Positions 33,386 through 45,835 are shown, counted from the stretch's first letter. The stretch is 64,000 nucleotides of DNA from Cryptomeria japonica (GCF_030272615.1 NC_081405.1:312245235-312309234); one strand, 5' to 3'. Notes: generated by a model not told the origin, from the letters alone. Translations and numbers: made by a program.

Positions 33386-35700
33386 GTTTACTTGGTCTAA
33401 TATAAGGAGTGGTTCGGACCTTATTCAAGGCAAAATTTATTGAGGTCTTATTTCATCGGATTGGCTTAAAAAAATTTCTTGTACCTTGTGTTCTCTTTCT
33501 AGATTTGGATCATACCATTACCTAATTATCCTGAATATGGTGCCCCTTTATGGCAGAAGATCTCTTCCCTTTAGATTTGAGAAAATGTGGACCCTCAATC
33601 CATAGCTTCAGGATAATATTTTAGAATGGTGGGACGTTATTATTCAGGGGACTGATATGTATAGAATTGCTAAGAAACTATGCAATGTTATATCCAATAT
33701 TCAAAAGTGGAACAAATCTGTGTTCAGGAATATTTTTCAATAGAAGAAGAACCTGAAGGAGTTGGATGATATTCAGTTTCTTATTCAGGGGTCATGCTAC
33801 AACCCTCACATCATTGATAAAGAGAGTGAACTATTGGCTAAGATTCATGATATTATTTCAAGAGGAATATTGGAAACAAAGATCCAGAGATATATTGCAT
33901 AAAGTGGGGACAAGAATACTAATTTTTTGCATATGACCACTGTGAAACATAGAGCTACCAATAGAATTAAGAAGTTACAGGTTAAAAACAAGTGGGTGGA
34001 TAAGAAGGAGTATTTGTGTAAGGAGGCCATCAACTTTTTCTCCTCCCTCCTCTCTGAGGATGGTCCTCTGGATCTTGAGGCCCAGAAGGATATTCTTTAG
34101 GAGATTTTTCCTAAGGTCACCCTGGAGATAAAAAAGGACCTTACCAGAATCCTGAGTTTTGAAGAAGTTCATAAAGCCATTTTTTCCTTTGAAGAGAACA
34201 AAGTACCAGGCCCAGATGGTTTTCCGATGTTTTTTTTTCAAATGTATAGGCAGATTGTTAGTAATGATGCTTTTGAGGCTACTAGAGAGTTCTTTGGCTC
34301 TCATTCTCTTTTGAAAGAGTTGAATGCCACCTTTTTGTTTTGATCCCTAAAAAACCTGATGCTAGCAGCTTTCAGGATTTCAAACCCATTAGTTTATGTA
34401 ATTCGATCTATAATATTTTCTCTAAGATTTTGGTTTTCAAACTCAAATCTATCCTATCTATGTTGATTTCCAGTTATCAAAATGGTTTCGTCCCTGACTG
34501 ATAGGTTTTGGATTTTATTATTGTGGTTCATGAAAATGCCCATTCTCTTTTTTGTAATAAGAATCCTATTTTCCTTCTTAAGAGTGATCTTCTGGAGGCC
34601 TATGATCAGGTTAATTGGTAGTTTCTAATAAGAGTCCTGTAGTCTTTTGGTTTTTGTAGCCAGTTTCTTTAGTTGGTTGAACAATGCATTTTGATGCTGA
34701 AGTTTTCTATCCTCATTAATGGTGCCCCTTCTGGTTTTTTCTCTGCCTCAAGAGGCATTCAAAAAGGTGATCCTCTATCCCACTTTCTCTTCATCTTAAT
34801 GAGTGAAGCTTTGAGTAAGGTGATTCAACAGAAAGTCAGACATGACAATTTAGAAGGCCTTAAGTCTTCCTCTCAAGATCATGTGTGTTCCCATCAACAA
34901 TTTATTAATGATACTAACCTTATGGGAGAGATTTTTTTTAGGGAAGATAAAGTCTTGAAGGCCATTCCGTCGTTGTATGAATGAGGATCTGGATAGAGCA
35001 TAAGCTTACCCAAAAGCTTTATCTTCTTCCTCAACACCCCTGCTCATAGACAAAATAATTTTTTTTGATATTTTGGGGTGTAAAATTGGCACTCTGACAG
35101 ATACTTATTTGGGCCTACCTCTATACCCTTGTTCTCCTCTAGAGACCATTTGGTCAAGCACTATCGATAGATTTCATAAGAAGTTGGCAGGATGGAAAGC
35201 TGCGCTCCTTAGCCAAGATAGTAAATTCCTTATAAAAGCCTAATTGCAGAATCTTTCGGTCTATGTCATGAGTTTATTTAAAGTCTCGGCTAATTTCATA
35301 GAGTGCAGGGAAAATATTTAAATGACCTTCTTGTGGACTGGGTTTGAAACTAAAAACAAATTGCATCTTCTTTCATGGGAACATGTGAGCTCCCCTAAAA
35401 AGCTTGGTGGCCTAGCCCTTAGACACTTTCAGGATTTTAACATGGCTTTTCTATCCAAAAACTTATTGAGATGTTTTAAAGAGAATAATGAATGGATCTC
35501 TATATTTCATCATAAATATAATATTCAGGGAATTCAGGATACTCTGGAGAATTACCTATTTCCCTTTGTGACTTCTGATATATGGAAGAATTTTTTCAAT
35601 TCAAAGGATATTATTGCTCAAGGGATGAGATGGTAGCTTGTAGATGGTAGAAATATCTGCTTCTAGGATGAATAGTAGGTGGGGAAAGGTTCCTTATCCA
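33386..35700 (+). pseudogene. reverse transcriptase of LINE L1c
   Basis: Blocks in order: LPFRFEKMWTL, KWNKSVFRNIF, FLHMTTVKHRATNRIKKL, FEENKVPGPDGFPMFFFQMY, ELNATF, SRGIQKGDPLSHFLFILMSE, QQFINDTNLMGE at about 34895, WTGFETKNKLHLLSWEH and KKLGGLALRHFQDF. The catalytic box is FINDT, so one of the two catalytic aspartates is Asn and the copy could not polymerise even if its stops were absent. Frameshifts near 34340 and 34985. Confidence 0.87.
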
Positions 35701-36029
35701 TCTTCTCTTGGGAGAATAGTCTCAAGGATAAATGTGTTAGACTTGTTGGCATCTGGGTTGCTGATTATATCTGAGAGGTAGTGTAGATTGATCTTATCAG
35801 TTTTGATCCTTCCCTTTGACCTATCCAGGAGTGGATTTCACGTATTCATATTCCCTCCTTTCATGTTGTTGATGAGTTTTTTTGGAGTAATTCACCTTCT
35901 AGGGTCTTCTCCGTGGCTCATTCTTTTCAGATCATCACTATGTGCATGTCTCTACCCCCCTTTAGGGCTGGTATCTAGAACAATGTCCTGATCCCCAAAA
36001 TTAATATTTTTTTATGGCTCTTTATGTAG

Positions 36030-36440
36030 GAGAAGGTTCTGAGAATTGATAATCTATGTAAAAGAGGTATGGCTATCCCCAACAGATGTGTCCTATGTCA
36101 AGAGAGTGAAGAGAATGCTAATCACATCCTTGTTCATTGCTCCTTTTCTTCTGAAGTTTGGGAATTTTTTCTTCAGCTGTGTGAGTTAAGGTGGACTTGG
36201 TCAAGTAATATTAGAGAGTGTTGGCTCTAGTGGGTTTTCCCCTCGGGGAATCCCTCTCTTAGGGTGCTTTGGAGCTATATGATGCCTCACATTGGTTGTG
36301 GTCTATGGAAGGAGAGAAATAATAGGATCTTTAGGGATAGGGAGGCCTCACCTATTGTTGTGGCATATAGAATATAGAACAATATTAACGAAAAATTCAT
36401 ATTCTCTTGTCCCTTCCATAAAGGAGACTATTAGATTGAT
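36030..36440 (+). pseudogene. zf-RVT region of LINE L1c
   Basis: The translation NRCVLCQESEENANHILVHC gives C-x2-C...H-x3-H-x-C. A WGLWKERNNRIFRD-like stretch follows, with frame changes. It precedes RNase H. Confidence 0.75.
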
Positions 36441-36529
36441 GTGTTGCAGAAGGATTATGATATCATCGAGAGATGGAACTTAAATTGTGACTTCTCTCTC
36501 CTAACTGCCAAGACAAGACAACCCAAAAG

Positions 36530-37058
36530 TAATGTTACTTGGACCCCTCTATCTAGAGGATGGATTAAAATTAACGTTGAAAGGGTTGCTAAGGGTAACC
36601 CTAGGCTGGCTGGTTGTGGGGGAGTTGCTAGGAATCATAATGGTAAGCTTGTCTTGGCGGTGGCGCTCCCTTTAGGCACCTAGACAAACCACTATGCTGA
36701 GGCTCACACAACTTATATTGGGTTGCAGATGGAGGTTAGAGAAGGCTTTAACCATGTTTGGTTGGAAAGTGACTCAATGAACATAATAAACTGCATTAAT
36801 AGACATCAGGAGCCAAGCTAGACAATCAAGCATCTGATGGAGGATTGTCATATCATGATTACCAACCTGGATGACTTTAAAGCTTCACACACATATGGGG
36901 AAGGGAATACCCCCACTGATTATATGGCAAATATTGGGGTGGATTACATGGAGGCTAAATGGTGGATGAAAATGGAGAGTTTCCCAAGGAACCTATGCGA
37001 ACTATCTAGAAAGGACACCGAATTAAGTCGCCACTCATTACCAATTCATAATGATTGA
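36530..37058 (+). pseudogene. RNase H domain of LINE L1c
   Basis: GWIKINVERVAKGNPRLAGC has Glu in place of the usual first catalytic Asp. A second-helix AEAHTTYIGLQM, VWLESDSMNIINC (Asp of the third motif) and YGEGNTPTDYMAN follow. This is the RVT_3 LINE RNase H. A stop at about 36684 splits it. The 3' ORF starts about 160 bp downstream, at 37221. Confidence 0.82.
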
Positions 37059-37220
37059 AAGCCTTTGGGATTATTTTTTCTAGTGGAAGGTTTTATCGAC
37101 TACCAATTCTACCTATTATAGAGGCTTCATTTGTTTCTGGGTTCGTCTGTTTTTGTGCAGTTTGGGTGTGCTTTGCGGTTTTATCAAAATTAGGCATTCC
37201 ATGGGGGTGACAAGAACAGG

Positions 37221-38746
37221 ATGGAACCCACCTCTTTTGGAAACTGGAAAATGAACTCTGTAGTTTGGAATGTGATTTTGGATGGAGGACCGGTGTCGTA
37301 TATTGAAAGGTTGAAGCAGTATTTGTGGAATGCCACTGAAGAATTTGTGAACGGATGGGATAATGGTATCCTTAAGGTCTACGGTGCAGAATTTAGGATT
37401 GATGAAGAATTTATTGCTGAAATTACTAGCCTATAGATGGAGGGAAGGAAGTTCTATAGAGAGAAAAAATCTATAGATGAAGCTATTTCCACCTTCTTCG
37501 ACAAGTTGAAGGAGTGGAATAGGGTTTAGAAGATGGCTGATGGTGGCTATAATTAGAAGGATCTTCATGATGCCCTGGGCTGACGTGGTAGAAGTGATCA
37601 TGCGATATATTACTCTTGATGGTCAGTATGTGAGAATTTTTTCCTATCACTTTGTCATTTTGAATCACTTCAAACAAGATAGCAAAATTTACATCCCTTT
37701 TTATCTTTTGTCTTCCTTAAAGCATAGTCTAGAGAAACATGTTGATAATATGGACAACCTGGTCCTCCATGAGGGCCTTATTTGTCTCATTATGAATTAT
37801 TCTAAGGCCCATGAAGTCAATCCATCCCCAATCTTGAATACCCATGTCTCTTCTTCCAAACTGGGGGTCCAGGTAGTTTATGATATGAATTTTGAAGGGG
37901 AAGATATTGAGCTTGTCAGGGATTGGTAGGATCAAGACTTGTCTGATGATCCTATGTATTTCTTGCCTACTGGTGAGGGTCTCATTCTTACCCATGGGAT
38001 AGGTAGTAGTAGATGCAATAAGCACCCTAGGTGGGCCGCTAGTAAATACAAAATTTTAGGGACTAAGCCTACTGACTTTGTCTCTCCTAGACCTAAGAAG
38101 CCCAAATTTGGAAAGGGGGGGGGGACAACATTGATAATGAAAATTAGATTAAAATTAAAATCCTCATTAATGTTGATTCATGGAAATAGGGGAGGCCTGC
38201 CATTGACCCTGACCTAGATGATTGTATTTCCCTTCTGGCCAGCACTCAAATGGAGTGCCTCCAAAAAATGGGTATGGAGATTAAAGTGCTTAAAGAGGGT
38301 ATTAAGGGTATTGTTGATACTTTTACAGACAATCAGGGACCAAATAAATTGGAAAAATCCTCCAAATGACCCAAAAAGTGAGTGAGGACATGGACAAGCT
38401 AAAATTGAATCATGAAAGTAGGATATGGAATTTGGAGGTGAGTGTTGTAGAAATCAAAGGCAGTCTGAAATACCTAGTGGAGATCAACAAGGCCACTATG
38501 AATTATAGTTTGGAAGGTTTGTTGAGGGTCAACAACATGATGTCAGATTATAGGGTTGAGCTTATTGTCAGTGTGACACTTTCAGACTCTAAGTTGAAAA
38601 TGCTTCTGAAGGGTGCAGGTGATAAGACACCTTAATCCCAAACTAGGATTGGTCCGTGTACCCATACTAGGAGCAAGAACCAAGAGAAAGGCAGCTCCAG
38701 ATTTATCATGGACAAGCTGGAGGATATCAATAGGAAAGTGATTTAA
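37221..38746 (+). pseudogene. 3' ORF of the LINE family, L1c copy (best-preserved start and end)
   Basis: It starts MEPTSFGNWKMNSVVWNV at 37221. LDGGPVSYIERLK, EEFVNGWDNGIL, VYGAEFRIDEE, GRKFYREKK, MADGGYN, MRYITLDGQYVRIFSYHFV, ILNHFKQ, IYIPFYLLSSLKHSLEKH and VLHEGLICLIMNYSKAHEV follow. Next come an acidic linker (PMYFLPTGEGL, RWAASKYKILG), a Lys/Glu coiled coil (MTQKVSEDMDKLKLNHESRI at 38366) and the end RFIMDKLEDIN at 38746. The protein was about 500 residues. A few stops and frameshifts (37434, 37530, about 37930, about 38130 in a G-run) break it. I recognise no known family. A homologous frame lies in the same place in L1a, L1b and L1e. Confidence 0.8.
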
Positions 38747-38960
38747 AAAATTGTAGATGTGGTGCATTCTTATTAGTAGGTCTCTGTTTGTGTTGGTCTA
38801 ATTCGTTGGTCTTTTGTAGATTGTTTTGTGGGCTTGGCCCATTTTTGTTTAGCTTTTGCTGCTGGTTTCGAACTTTACTGCTTATTTCCAAGATTTTTGT
38901 AAAAAATTTGGGTTTAAGGTCCTTGTAAAACCCATTTACCTTAATCAAAAACATAATAAA

Positions 38961-41900
38961 AATATAATAAAAATTATTATTATTATTTTTTAAATGTAAT
39001 AGTGAAAATACAATAATATAAAAAATCTAAATGTTTATTTATATGACATTACCTTTAATCTAACCTTGAATATATCTATCTATATCTCTAATTGATTGTT
39101 TTGGATTATATGAAAAGAAGGTTTTGAAGGGGCCCCGAAACCCTTTTACAGAAAGGTAGTCAATAGATAGAGCATTAAAGACTTGCTAGAGAGAAGAAAA
39201 CACAAAAAAAAGACAACTGGAAAATACTGTTGTTACGAAGGATTGCACCCATGATGCTAAGTGTGAAACAAAGCAATCCTATGAAACATGGAAACACCTT
39301 CAAGCCTATGGGTTTCTCAAGTTGAAGGTGAATCTCTGGGTTATGGGTCGGCTTCCCTTGAATCCCTCTTAAAACTAAAAACTGATGTGGAAAAGAGTGA
39401 GAGAATAATTTGAAAATACTAAAAAAACTGCAATTAAACTAGGAGGTGATACACCGAAATTGTAATAATAATAGCCTAAAATTCATAGAAATATGATAGA
39501 ACTTCTCCCACACAAAGTAATTTTTACCCTCCAACCACATAAATATTTCCTAAGAAGGCTAAGAAGAATGTAAATTTGGAAGGAAAAACCGGTTTTCACA
39601 ACTAAATTGACAAAATACCCCTTTTGCACAACCTAAAACCTGTGATTATATGAAAAACAAAAGATACATGCACATAAAAGAGATGAAAATTCAAAGGTTT
39701 TAAATTAAAAAATAGTAAATTTCTATCAAATCTGCAAATGAACATGCACAGTTACTAAGGCAAATACATGAAACTCTGAAATATCAAAGGAAATCTTCTA
39801 TAAAACTGAAATATTAAAGTGCTGAGATACAATGTTTTTTTGCAAAAATGTGTATGCAAAAAAGAAAGAACTAGAGGGGAAAAGGGAGAGAGACAATATA
39901 TAGAACCCATCATGTAGAAAATATCCTCCAAAACCCTAAAAAAATTTCATGAGAAAGAGCCTTTGGCGAAATCACCCAAAAAGGCATAAAAAACTCATGC
40001 ATAACCCTGCCAAAAATAGATCTAAACTGAAAAAATCCCCCTCAGCTGAAACTGCATGATAACTCCCAAATATAGAATTGAAAATAAAATACTACTCCCT
40101 GAAAACTGCATGATCATGTTGCCAAGAATAGCATCCCTGAGAAGTAAACCACCTCTAAAAAACTTCCATGCCTTCCACTGAAAAATTTGCATGTTATCTT
40201 TATATAATAGCTCTCTTTTCAAAAATAGTTTTACTCCAACAATTAAATAAAACAATTTTTTTTATTCAATTGTTGAAATTAAACTATTAATTTCCTTTTT
40301 ATATTTTATAATTTAATATAAATTTATTAATATTTTTATAAGGAATAAATCTTTAATAAATTTATATTAATTATAAAATTTATAATTTATAATTAAAAGG
40401 AAAAAGATGATACTTATTATAATTTGATATATATTAATTGAAGCTTTTATTTCTTATTCTTTAATTAGTATATATTAAATTATAATAAACAACAAAAATA
40501 AAAGAATACATGAGATAAAAGAACTTAAAGTTCTTTTGGCCTTTTAGCATGTGGGCTTATAATGAAAAATAGCTAGGCTATATGATTTCAATTCATACCC
40601 CACAACTTGCATAAAGTAATTTGTTTATAAAAAACAAATAAAAATAAAAGGACAAGCACACAAAACAAATTAGGGGATGAGCACAAATAAGAAATTTAAC
40701 CTAAAACATTTTGGTTTTCATATTTTTCCACTTCTAAGAGACTCCTCTGGCCGACATGCATGTTAGGGTTTGAAGTGGAGCTCGAAAATAAGATTTTTCT
40801 ATATGATCATTTTGTTTCTCAACTAATAATAGCTCGGTATGTCTGATTTTCTCCATCTTTTATATTATATAACTGTCTCTCTCATAAGAATGTAGGAGAA
40901 TAGCCTTCTAACTGTGTGTGACTATCCTCTTTTCTTTTGTCATTATTTCTTTGATGAAGGGTTATCATAGAATACTCTTATACGTTCTTTAATTTAATAT
41001 GTGACTTCCATGTTTATCTATCTGGGGTTTGTTCTGTGTCAATTGAAAAACATAAGCCTTCTCTATGTTTTAGCACTGAAAACATAAGCCTTCTCTGTGT
41101 TTTAGCTCCATGTACTGATAATATGATAGCATGTTTATGTCCTTGAAGCTTTTAATGTCTTTTGGTTTGTATTTTTGCATGCATAACTTGGACTTATAAT
41201 TAGAAATTTTGTCTTTTGTATTTAATCACAAGTCTATGTCAAAAGGGTTGTTACTATTCTTATTACCCACTGAATGTTGCACAAAACTATCAAACCCTAA
41301 TTTATTTCCTCTATTCTCAATGATGATCATAATTTATGATTTCTAAGCAATACTAACTGTGCATTGAACATCTCTGTTATGATGAAAATCTTCTTCATCT
41401 CTGTGATATGGTTGTCTTATGTATTCTATTATGACCTACTGCAATATTAACTTTGCACTATGCTCACTGTCATTTATGGATATTACTCCTCTTTGTGTAA
41501 TCATATTGACAGATATTTCTTTTGTATCCAAAACTATTTCCATTATCTCATGAAGCTTTGTGAAGTATGATTGCAACCTAATCTTTTGGTATTGATTGTA
41601 AAGACTTGTCTTTCTCATGATGGCTGCACCAACTAGTTAAAATCTTGATTATCTATTGATGATCTGTATCCCATTATTCATGAATATATACTCTTTTAAT
41701 GCATACATGGAACTTCTCTTAAGGAAGATCTTTATACCTCACTTTGACTATCCGTAAGGCTTATGATATTGATAGTTGGTTGAACCTTGTGGTATGTGCT
41801 TTCATTAACTAATCCTTTGATTTACTAATATCCTTTTGTAGATTAATAAAGATTTTTGATAATCCGAGAACTGGGTTTTTCTGAGATTTTCACCGAGATT

Positions 41901-43816
41901 TTTAGGGCCATGTCATATTGAAGCATGTAAATTGCGGTGTAAAAATCATGAAATCCCAGTTCTAGGTTTTCATGATATCACCAAAACACTATGACTATAT
42001 CTTTGCTTGTTGTTCATTGTGCACTAGGATCCACTCTTTTGACAAAGATATGGATTATGACAAACATATGGATTAATGACTTAATGATGCTAATTGTCAC
42101 TAGTTAGGACTCTATCTTTTAAATTTCTATCTATGATTATGCCTATAGTGTCCTTTACTAAATTTTGGATGGTGACAAGCACTATATAGTCTGCCCTTGT
42201 TTGATTGTTATTGCTTCTTTCAGTGCTTGGTGTTAAACTATGACTCGTTGAACTATATGTAAATCTACCTTTACCAGTCTTGAGCATACTTTAATGTGTG
42301 GATACTTATAGCTCTTGAGTGTGTTGACTCTTGCCACTATAAAAATGTAACTATAAAAATGGTATTTATGACTATATATGTTGCTGAAGAAGTTTTAGTC
42401 CTTCAAATCTGTCAATTATGGTGCCATCATTATGCCTTTGACTACTATAGTGGGTGCCCTTGTGACAGCTATAGGTGCTTGGCATTTATACATTTTTGTG
42501 AGATTTGACTGGTCTCTATTGCCTTTGGACTAAGATATAGTACCTACTACATGATTGCCCTCAGGTTCTAGGAGCTACCAAATGGTGATTGAGTCCCTGT
42601 CTTTAGGTTTACACTTCATTTTTGGCTCACTATCACAAAATGACAATACTGTATATGCTTCTTATTTGTTCATTGCTTTGTGAGTAGGACTTTTATTGTA
42701 TTTCTTCTCTTTGCTTATCACAACCATATGCTCTATATATTTCTCTATGAGACTGTGTACCTTGATACTAAACCCTTTCTCCTATTCTAATCCTTAAAAA
42801 CTCTGCTCGCTATCATTGTTCTAGGGAATAAGGCACCGTTAGTATGGTTACATTTCACTGTTCTATCTTCTCATGCTATTTGATGATTTGAACCTATGTG
42901 TAATGACTATCTTGATGATTGATCTTCCTTGTTTTTCTTACTAAACATGAAATTACTATTTCTTTAAGATCTCCCATACTATTTTTATTCTCATGATGGC
43001 TCTGGTCGCTTGACCATGTGGATATAGCTCTATTCATTGTTGTATGTGTTGTCATTGAATGACAATTTTTACTGCCATTGAGTGATAACACATGGGACTT
43101 TGGATATTCTTGTGTTCCTATTTGGTAGTTGATTAGTGTCACCCTATGAGTACTGACATGTATGCTGAGCTCAACCTCTTCAGGAGCCCATTTTAACCCA
43201 CATACATGATATTTATGAAATGAAAACCTGTATCTGCACATGGAGCAAACAAGTTAGATAGAAACATGGTTCTTGTTGATATCTCATGGCAACTTTTCTG
43301 CATTGATCTACTCTATTTTGAATTTGATACAGTAGTGTAGGCATAGTAGGAGTAGATTTATGTATGTAGGAGTGAAAGGAATAACCCGGAGCTCTAACCA
43401 AATTATTTTTCTCTCTATTTCAAGTCATCTCATGGAGTGGATAGTGGGATGCTTGGATCTATGAAGCTAACTAGAAGACCTTTCTGCAAAACTCATCAGC
43501 CTATTCAAGCAATGATGGGTTCTTTCTTTCCCTTCTTCCTACATTCTTTTATTCCTTTTGTGTTTGCATTTCTATGATCAATGTGATCTTTTCTTAGCTA
43601 TTCCCACGACTTCTGTGCAATCTTGTGAATAGTTTTCTCTTTATAAATAAATATATATTACATGTAGATGTTTTCTTTCTTGATTCATATATTTCATATT
43701 GGAAATAAGATACTTGTATGCCATACATGTTTATTTAATAAAGATAGTAAACTTGGAAAAATTTTGTGTACCTTTTCTCTGCAATACATAAGACCTATTG
43801 TAGGTTGCGAATATTT
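38961..43816. other. no supported gene; AT-rich intergenic
   Basis: No domain-bearing frame was found. A patch at 39117-39160 (GAAGGGGCCCCGAAACCCTT) loosely resembles the 3' ends of the LINE-type elements and could be a small fragment. A 33-bp near-duplication lies at 41045-41110 and an imperfect hairpin at 41862-41970. Confidence 0.5.
41862..41970. repeat. imperfect inverted repeat (about 42-nt arms)
   Basis: The left arm 41862-41903 (with GAGAACTGGGTTTTTCTGAG) pairs with the right arm 41926-41970 (with AAATCCCAGTTCTAGG) across a short loop. Both arms share AGAACTGGG and a 'tttcaccg/tttacaccg' core on the same reading. It could be a foldback element or a small-RNA hairpin. Confidence 0.5.
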
Positions 43817-44640
43817 TTAACTATGATAAAATTTTGGTAACAAAGACAAAAAGCCAACAAGAAGCCAAAAGAGACAGAGGAACAACATTAAGAAAACTAA
43901 GGGACAACCATGAACAACAAACCCTAAGAAATATTTATGATAAGCTCCATTGATTCTTGCTCCAGTAGGACCATCAAGCCAACAACGCTCTTCAAATCCT
44001 CTAGCTCCTTGGCATGTTGGGTCATCTTCCTAGTACTATCACAAGTTATCTTACCATGACTAGTTGTCCCCCCTTCAAGAATCAACATCTTATCCATGAT
44101 AGTATCAATTGTGTTCTTTTCATGTTGGACCTGCTCTAGCTTGCTAATCATAATACTAAAGCTATTGGTAGAGGATTTCAGTATTTTTTGGCTTTGTTCT
44201 CCAATCTTCTTCAAGGTATTCTTATGATTGAGAACCCGCTTCTCTAGATCATTGAATCTATCCTTCATAGGCTTAAATTGGCATCCATACACACTAGTGA
44301 TAGCCTCTACATCATTGATGGCTTTAGTCAATTCATTTAGGTAGTTAGGAAGGGTACTGAGCTTACCAGTACCAACAACTTCAAGGGTATTCACTTTCCT
44401 AGTTGAATCCTCCAACTTATTCTTCAAACTATTGATCTTTGAATAGATCCAGTCAATAACCTTGCAAAACTCCATAATCCCACTCTTCGCAGTATTCAAC
44501 ATGGTTAAAAGGGAATTTCTGCAGTCAATGTTGATATGAGGGGAATAATTCTGAAGGGTCTCCACATTAACATCTATAGCATTGGGAGGCAGAGTATCAC
44601 CTTCCTTTGCCATCTTCCCCTCTTCTTCCACATCTATCTC
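43817..44640 (-). mobile_element. LINE copy L1d, 3' fragment, minus strand
   Basis: Only the C-terminal coiled-coil part of the family 3' ORF and its 3' UTR remain. The boundaries are estimates: the 3' end near an A-rich stretch (minus sense) at about 43817 and the 5' truncation near 44640. It lies about 100 bp from the 5' end of L1e in the opposite orientation. Confidence 0.65.
43924..44631 (-). pseudogene. 3' ORF C-terminal coiled-coil region, L1d copy
   Basis: This open stretch has 235 codons and, unlike the other copies, no internal stop. It reads MEEEGKMAKEG, HINIDCRNSLLTMLNTAKSG, IYSKINSLKNKLED, GTGKLSTLPNYLNELTKAIN, then RFNDLEKRVLNHKNTLKKIG and EQSQKILKSSTNSFSIMISK. It matches L1e at 60840-61210 (GKFNSLP, PIKAINNGEEII, HNSFQTLQNRVRVTEKRL, LKKIREHSHKILKA). 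Heptad-like spacing of Leu/Ile with Lys/Glu predicts a long coiled coil. The N-terminal conserved domain is missing, so I treat it as a truncated remnant, although the open frame could still be translated if transcribed. Confidence 0.7.
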
Positions 44641-44724
44641 TAATTTATTGTTAATATAACCATAAACTAAAGGTTTAACTTAAGCCTAACCTAGCATAAC
44701 TTTAAACATAACACTAATTTAATA

Positions 44725-44738
44725 ATTATCCTCAAATA
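44725..44738. repeat. target-site duplication of LINE L1e, left copy
   Basis: ATTATCCTCAAATA matches 61696-61709 (ATTATCCTAAAATA), 13 of 14 bases. Confidence 0.8.
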
Positions 44739-44819
44739 CAGTACCATAGGGAGAGATGTGGGAGCGGGAGAAGGGAGTGACTTTGAATTTGAAATGAAGA
44801 TAGGGCGGTAAACCCTATA

Positions 44820-45835
44820 ATGGATAGACAAACCATGAAACAGGTGGAAAGGACAAATCTCGGGACTGCCCAAACTCCTATGAGCCAAATAGAAAGGATC
44901 CAGTGGATGGGGACCCACAAGGTAGTGACAAGCCTCATGAGCTTGATAGGGGGAGGGGAGAATCATGTGCTAGAGATGACCCAAGGCTCGGAACCTATTC
45001 GAAGGGTCATCGATCAGTCATGGATGTCTCTATTCAGTGTCAAACCAAGTAGAACACCCCCTCTCCCTACAGTTCATAATATCTCTAAACTGGAAAAGGG
45101 TACATTCTCTATTGAAGTTCCAGATCCAGTGATTGAGCATAACACTAACCTTATGGATTTGACTTTGGTTGGAAAAAATTTGGCCCTAGAGCAAATATTG
45201 ATGTTGTCAAAGCATTTGCTAAAAGTAAAAGGGCACTCAAAGGTCAAGTGGAGATCACTGCCATGTCCAAAGGTGTGTTGTCTATGTCCTTTTCATGTGA
45301 GGAAGACATGTCAGGGGTTCTTTGTGATTGTCCTTGGTTGATTAGAAAATCTACGCTTGCTCTACAAAAGTGGTCACCTAAGATGGACCTAAATGAATCT
45401 TTTTTTGTACAAGCTCCTATTTGGGTCAGATTGCCAGGCCTTCCACTTGAGTTCCGGGTTAAAGAAATTTTTAAAGGAATTGCTAATTGCTTTGGAGAAC
45501 TCTTATCTATGGACCCTATCACAATGGATAGAAGAAGAATCACCTTTGCAAGGATTTGTGTTGGAGTTATGCAAGGAACAGATATGCCTTTATCTATTGA
45601 GATTAATTATAGATTGGGGAAGTGGGTCTAACCTATGGAATATGAAAGTGTCTCTTTTGCATGTTTTCACTACAACAAATTGGGGCATACCACTATAAAA
45701 TGCCCTCAACAGGCTGTGAAAAATAAAGAGAAGAAACACAAGACAACGCAATGGAGAGCCAAAAATCCTGCTAAGCAATCGATGATTGTTGAAGAAAACA
45801 AATGGTCGAAGAAGCCTAGAGTGTAATCATCCCTG
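44820..45835 (+). pseudogene. ORF1 (Gag-like, DUF4283 plus zinc knuckle) of LINE L1e
   Basis: It begins MDRQTMKQVERTNLGTAQTP at 44820, shortly after the 5' end. A frameshift near 45240 separates it from the DUF4283-like part (MSFSCEEDMSGVLCDCPWLI, LQKWSPKMDLNES, VWVRLPGLPLEF-like, LLSMDPITMDRR). A stop at 45629 precedes the zinc knuckle CFHYNKLGHTTIKC at about 45659-45700, in which the second Cys has become Tyr. A Lys-rich tail follows. The protein would bind LINE RNA. Confidence 0.82.

Larger units (their letters stand above)
33090..38960 (+). mobile_element. LINE copy L1c, 5'-truncated, plus strand
   Basis: It begins inside the endonuclease start (GLNHPHKHDLLS at about 33098, matching L1b MNHPHKHALLS). 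It continues through reverse transcriptase, zf-RVT, RNase H and the 3' ORF to an A-rich end ('ttaatcaaaaacataataaaaatataataaaa'-type) near 38960. ORF1 is absent. A deletion removed much of the endonuclease between about 33375 and 33385. Many stops are present. A target-site duplication was not convincing because both flanks are simple AT-rich sequence. Confidence 0.88.

Noticed and set aside
39117-39160. 3' end of another LINE-type element
   Set aside because: The resemblance to 61845-61885 is short and no poly(A) or coding follows.
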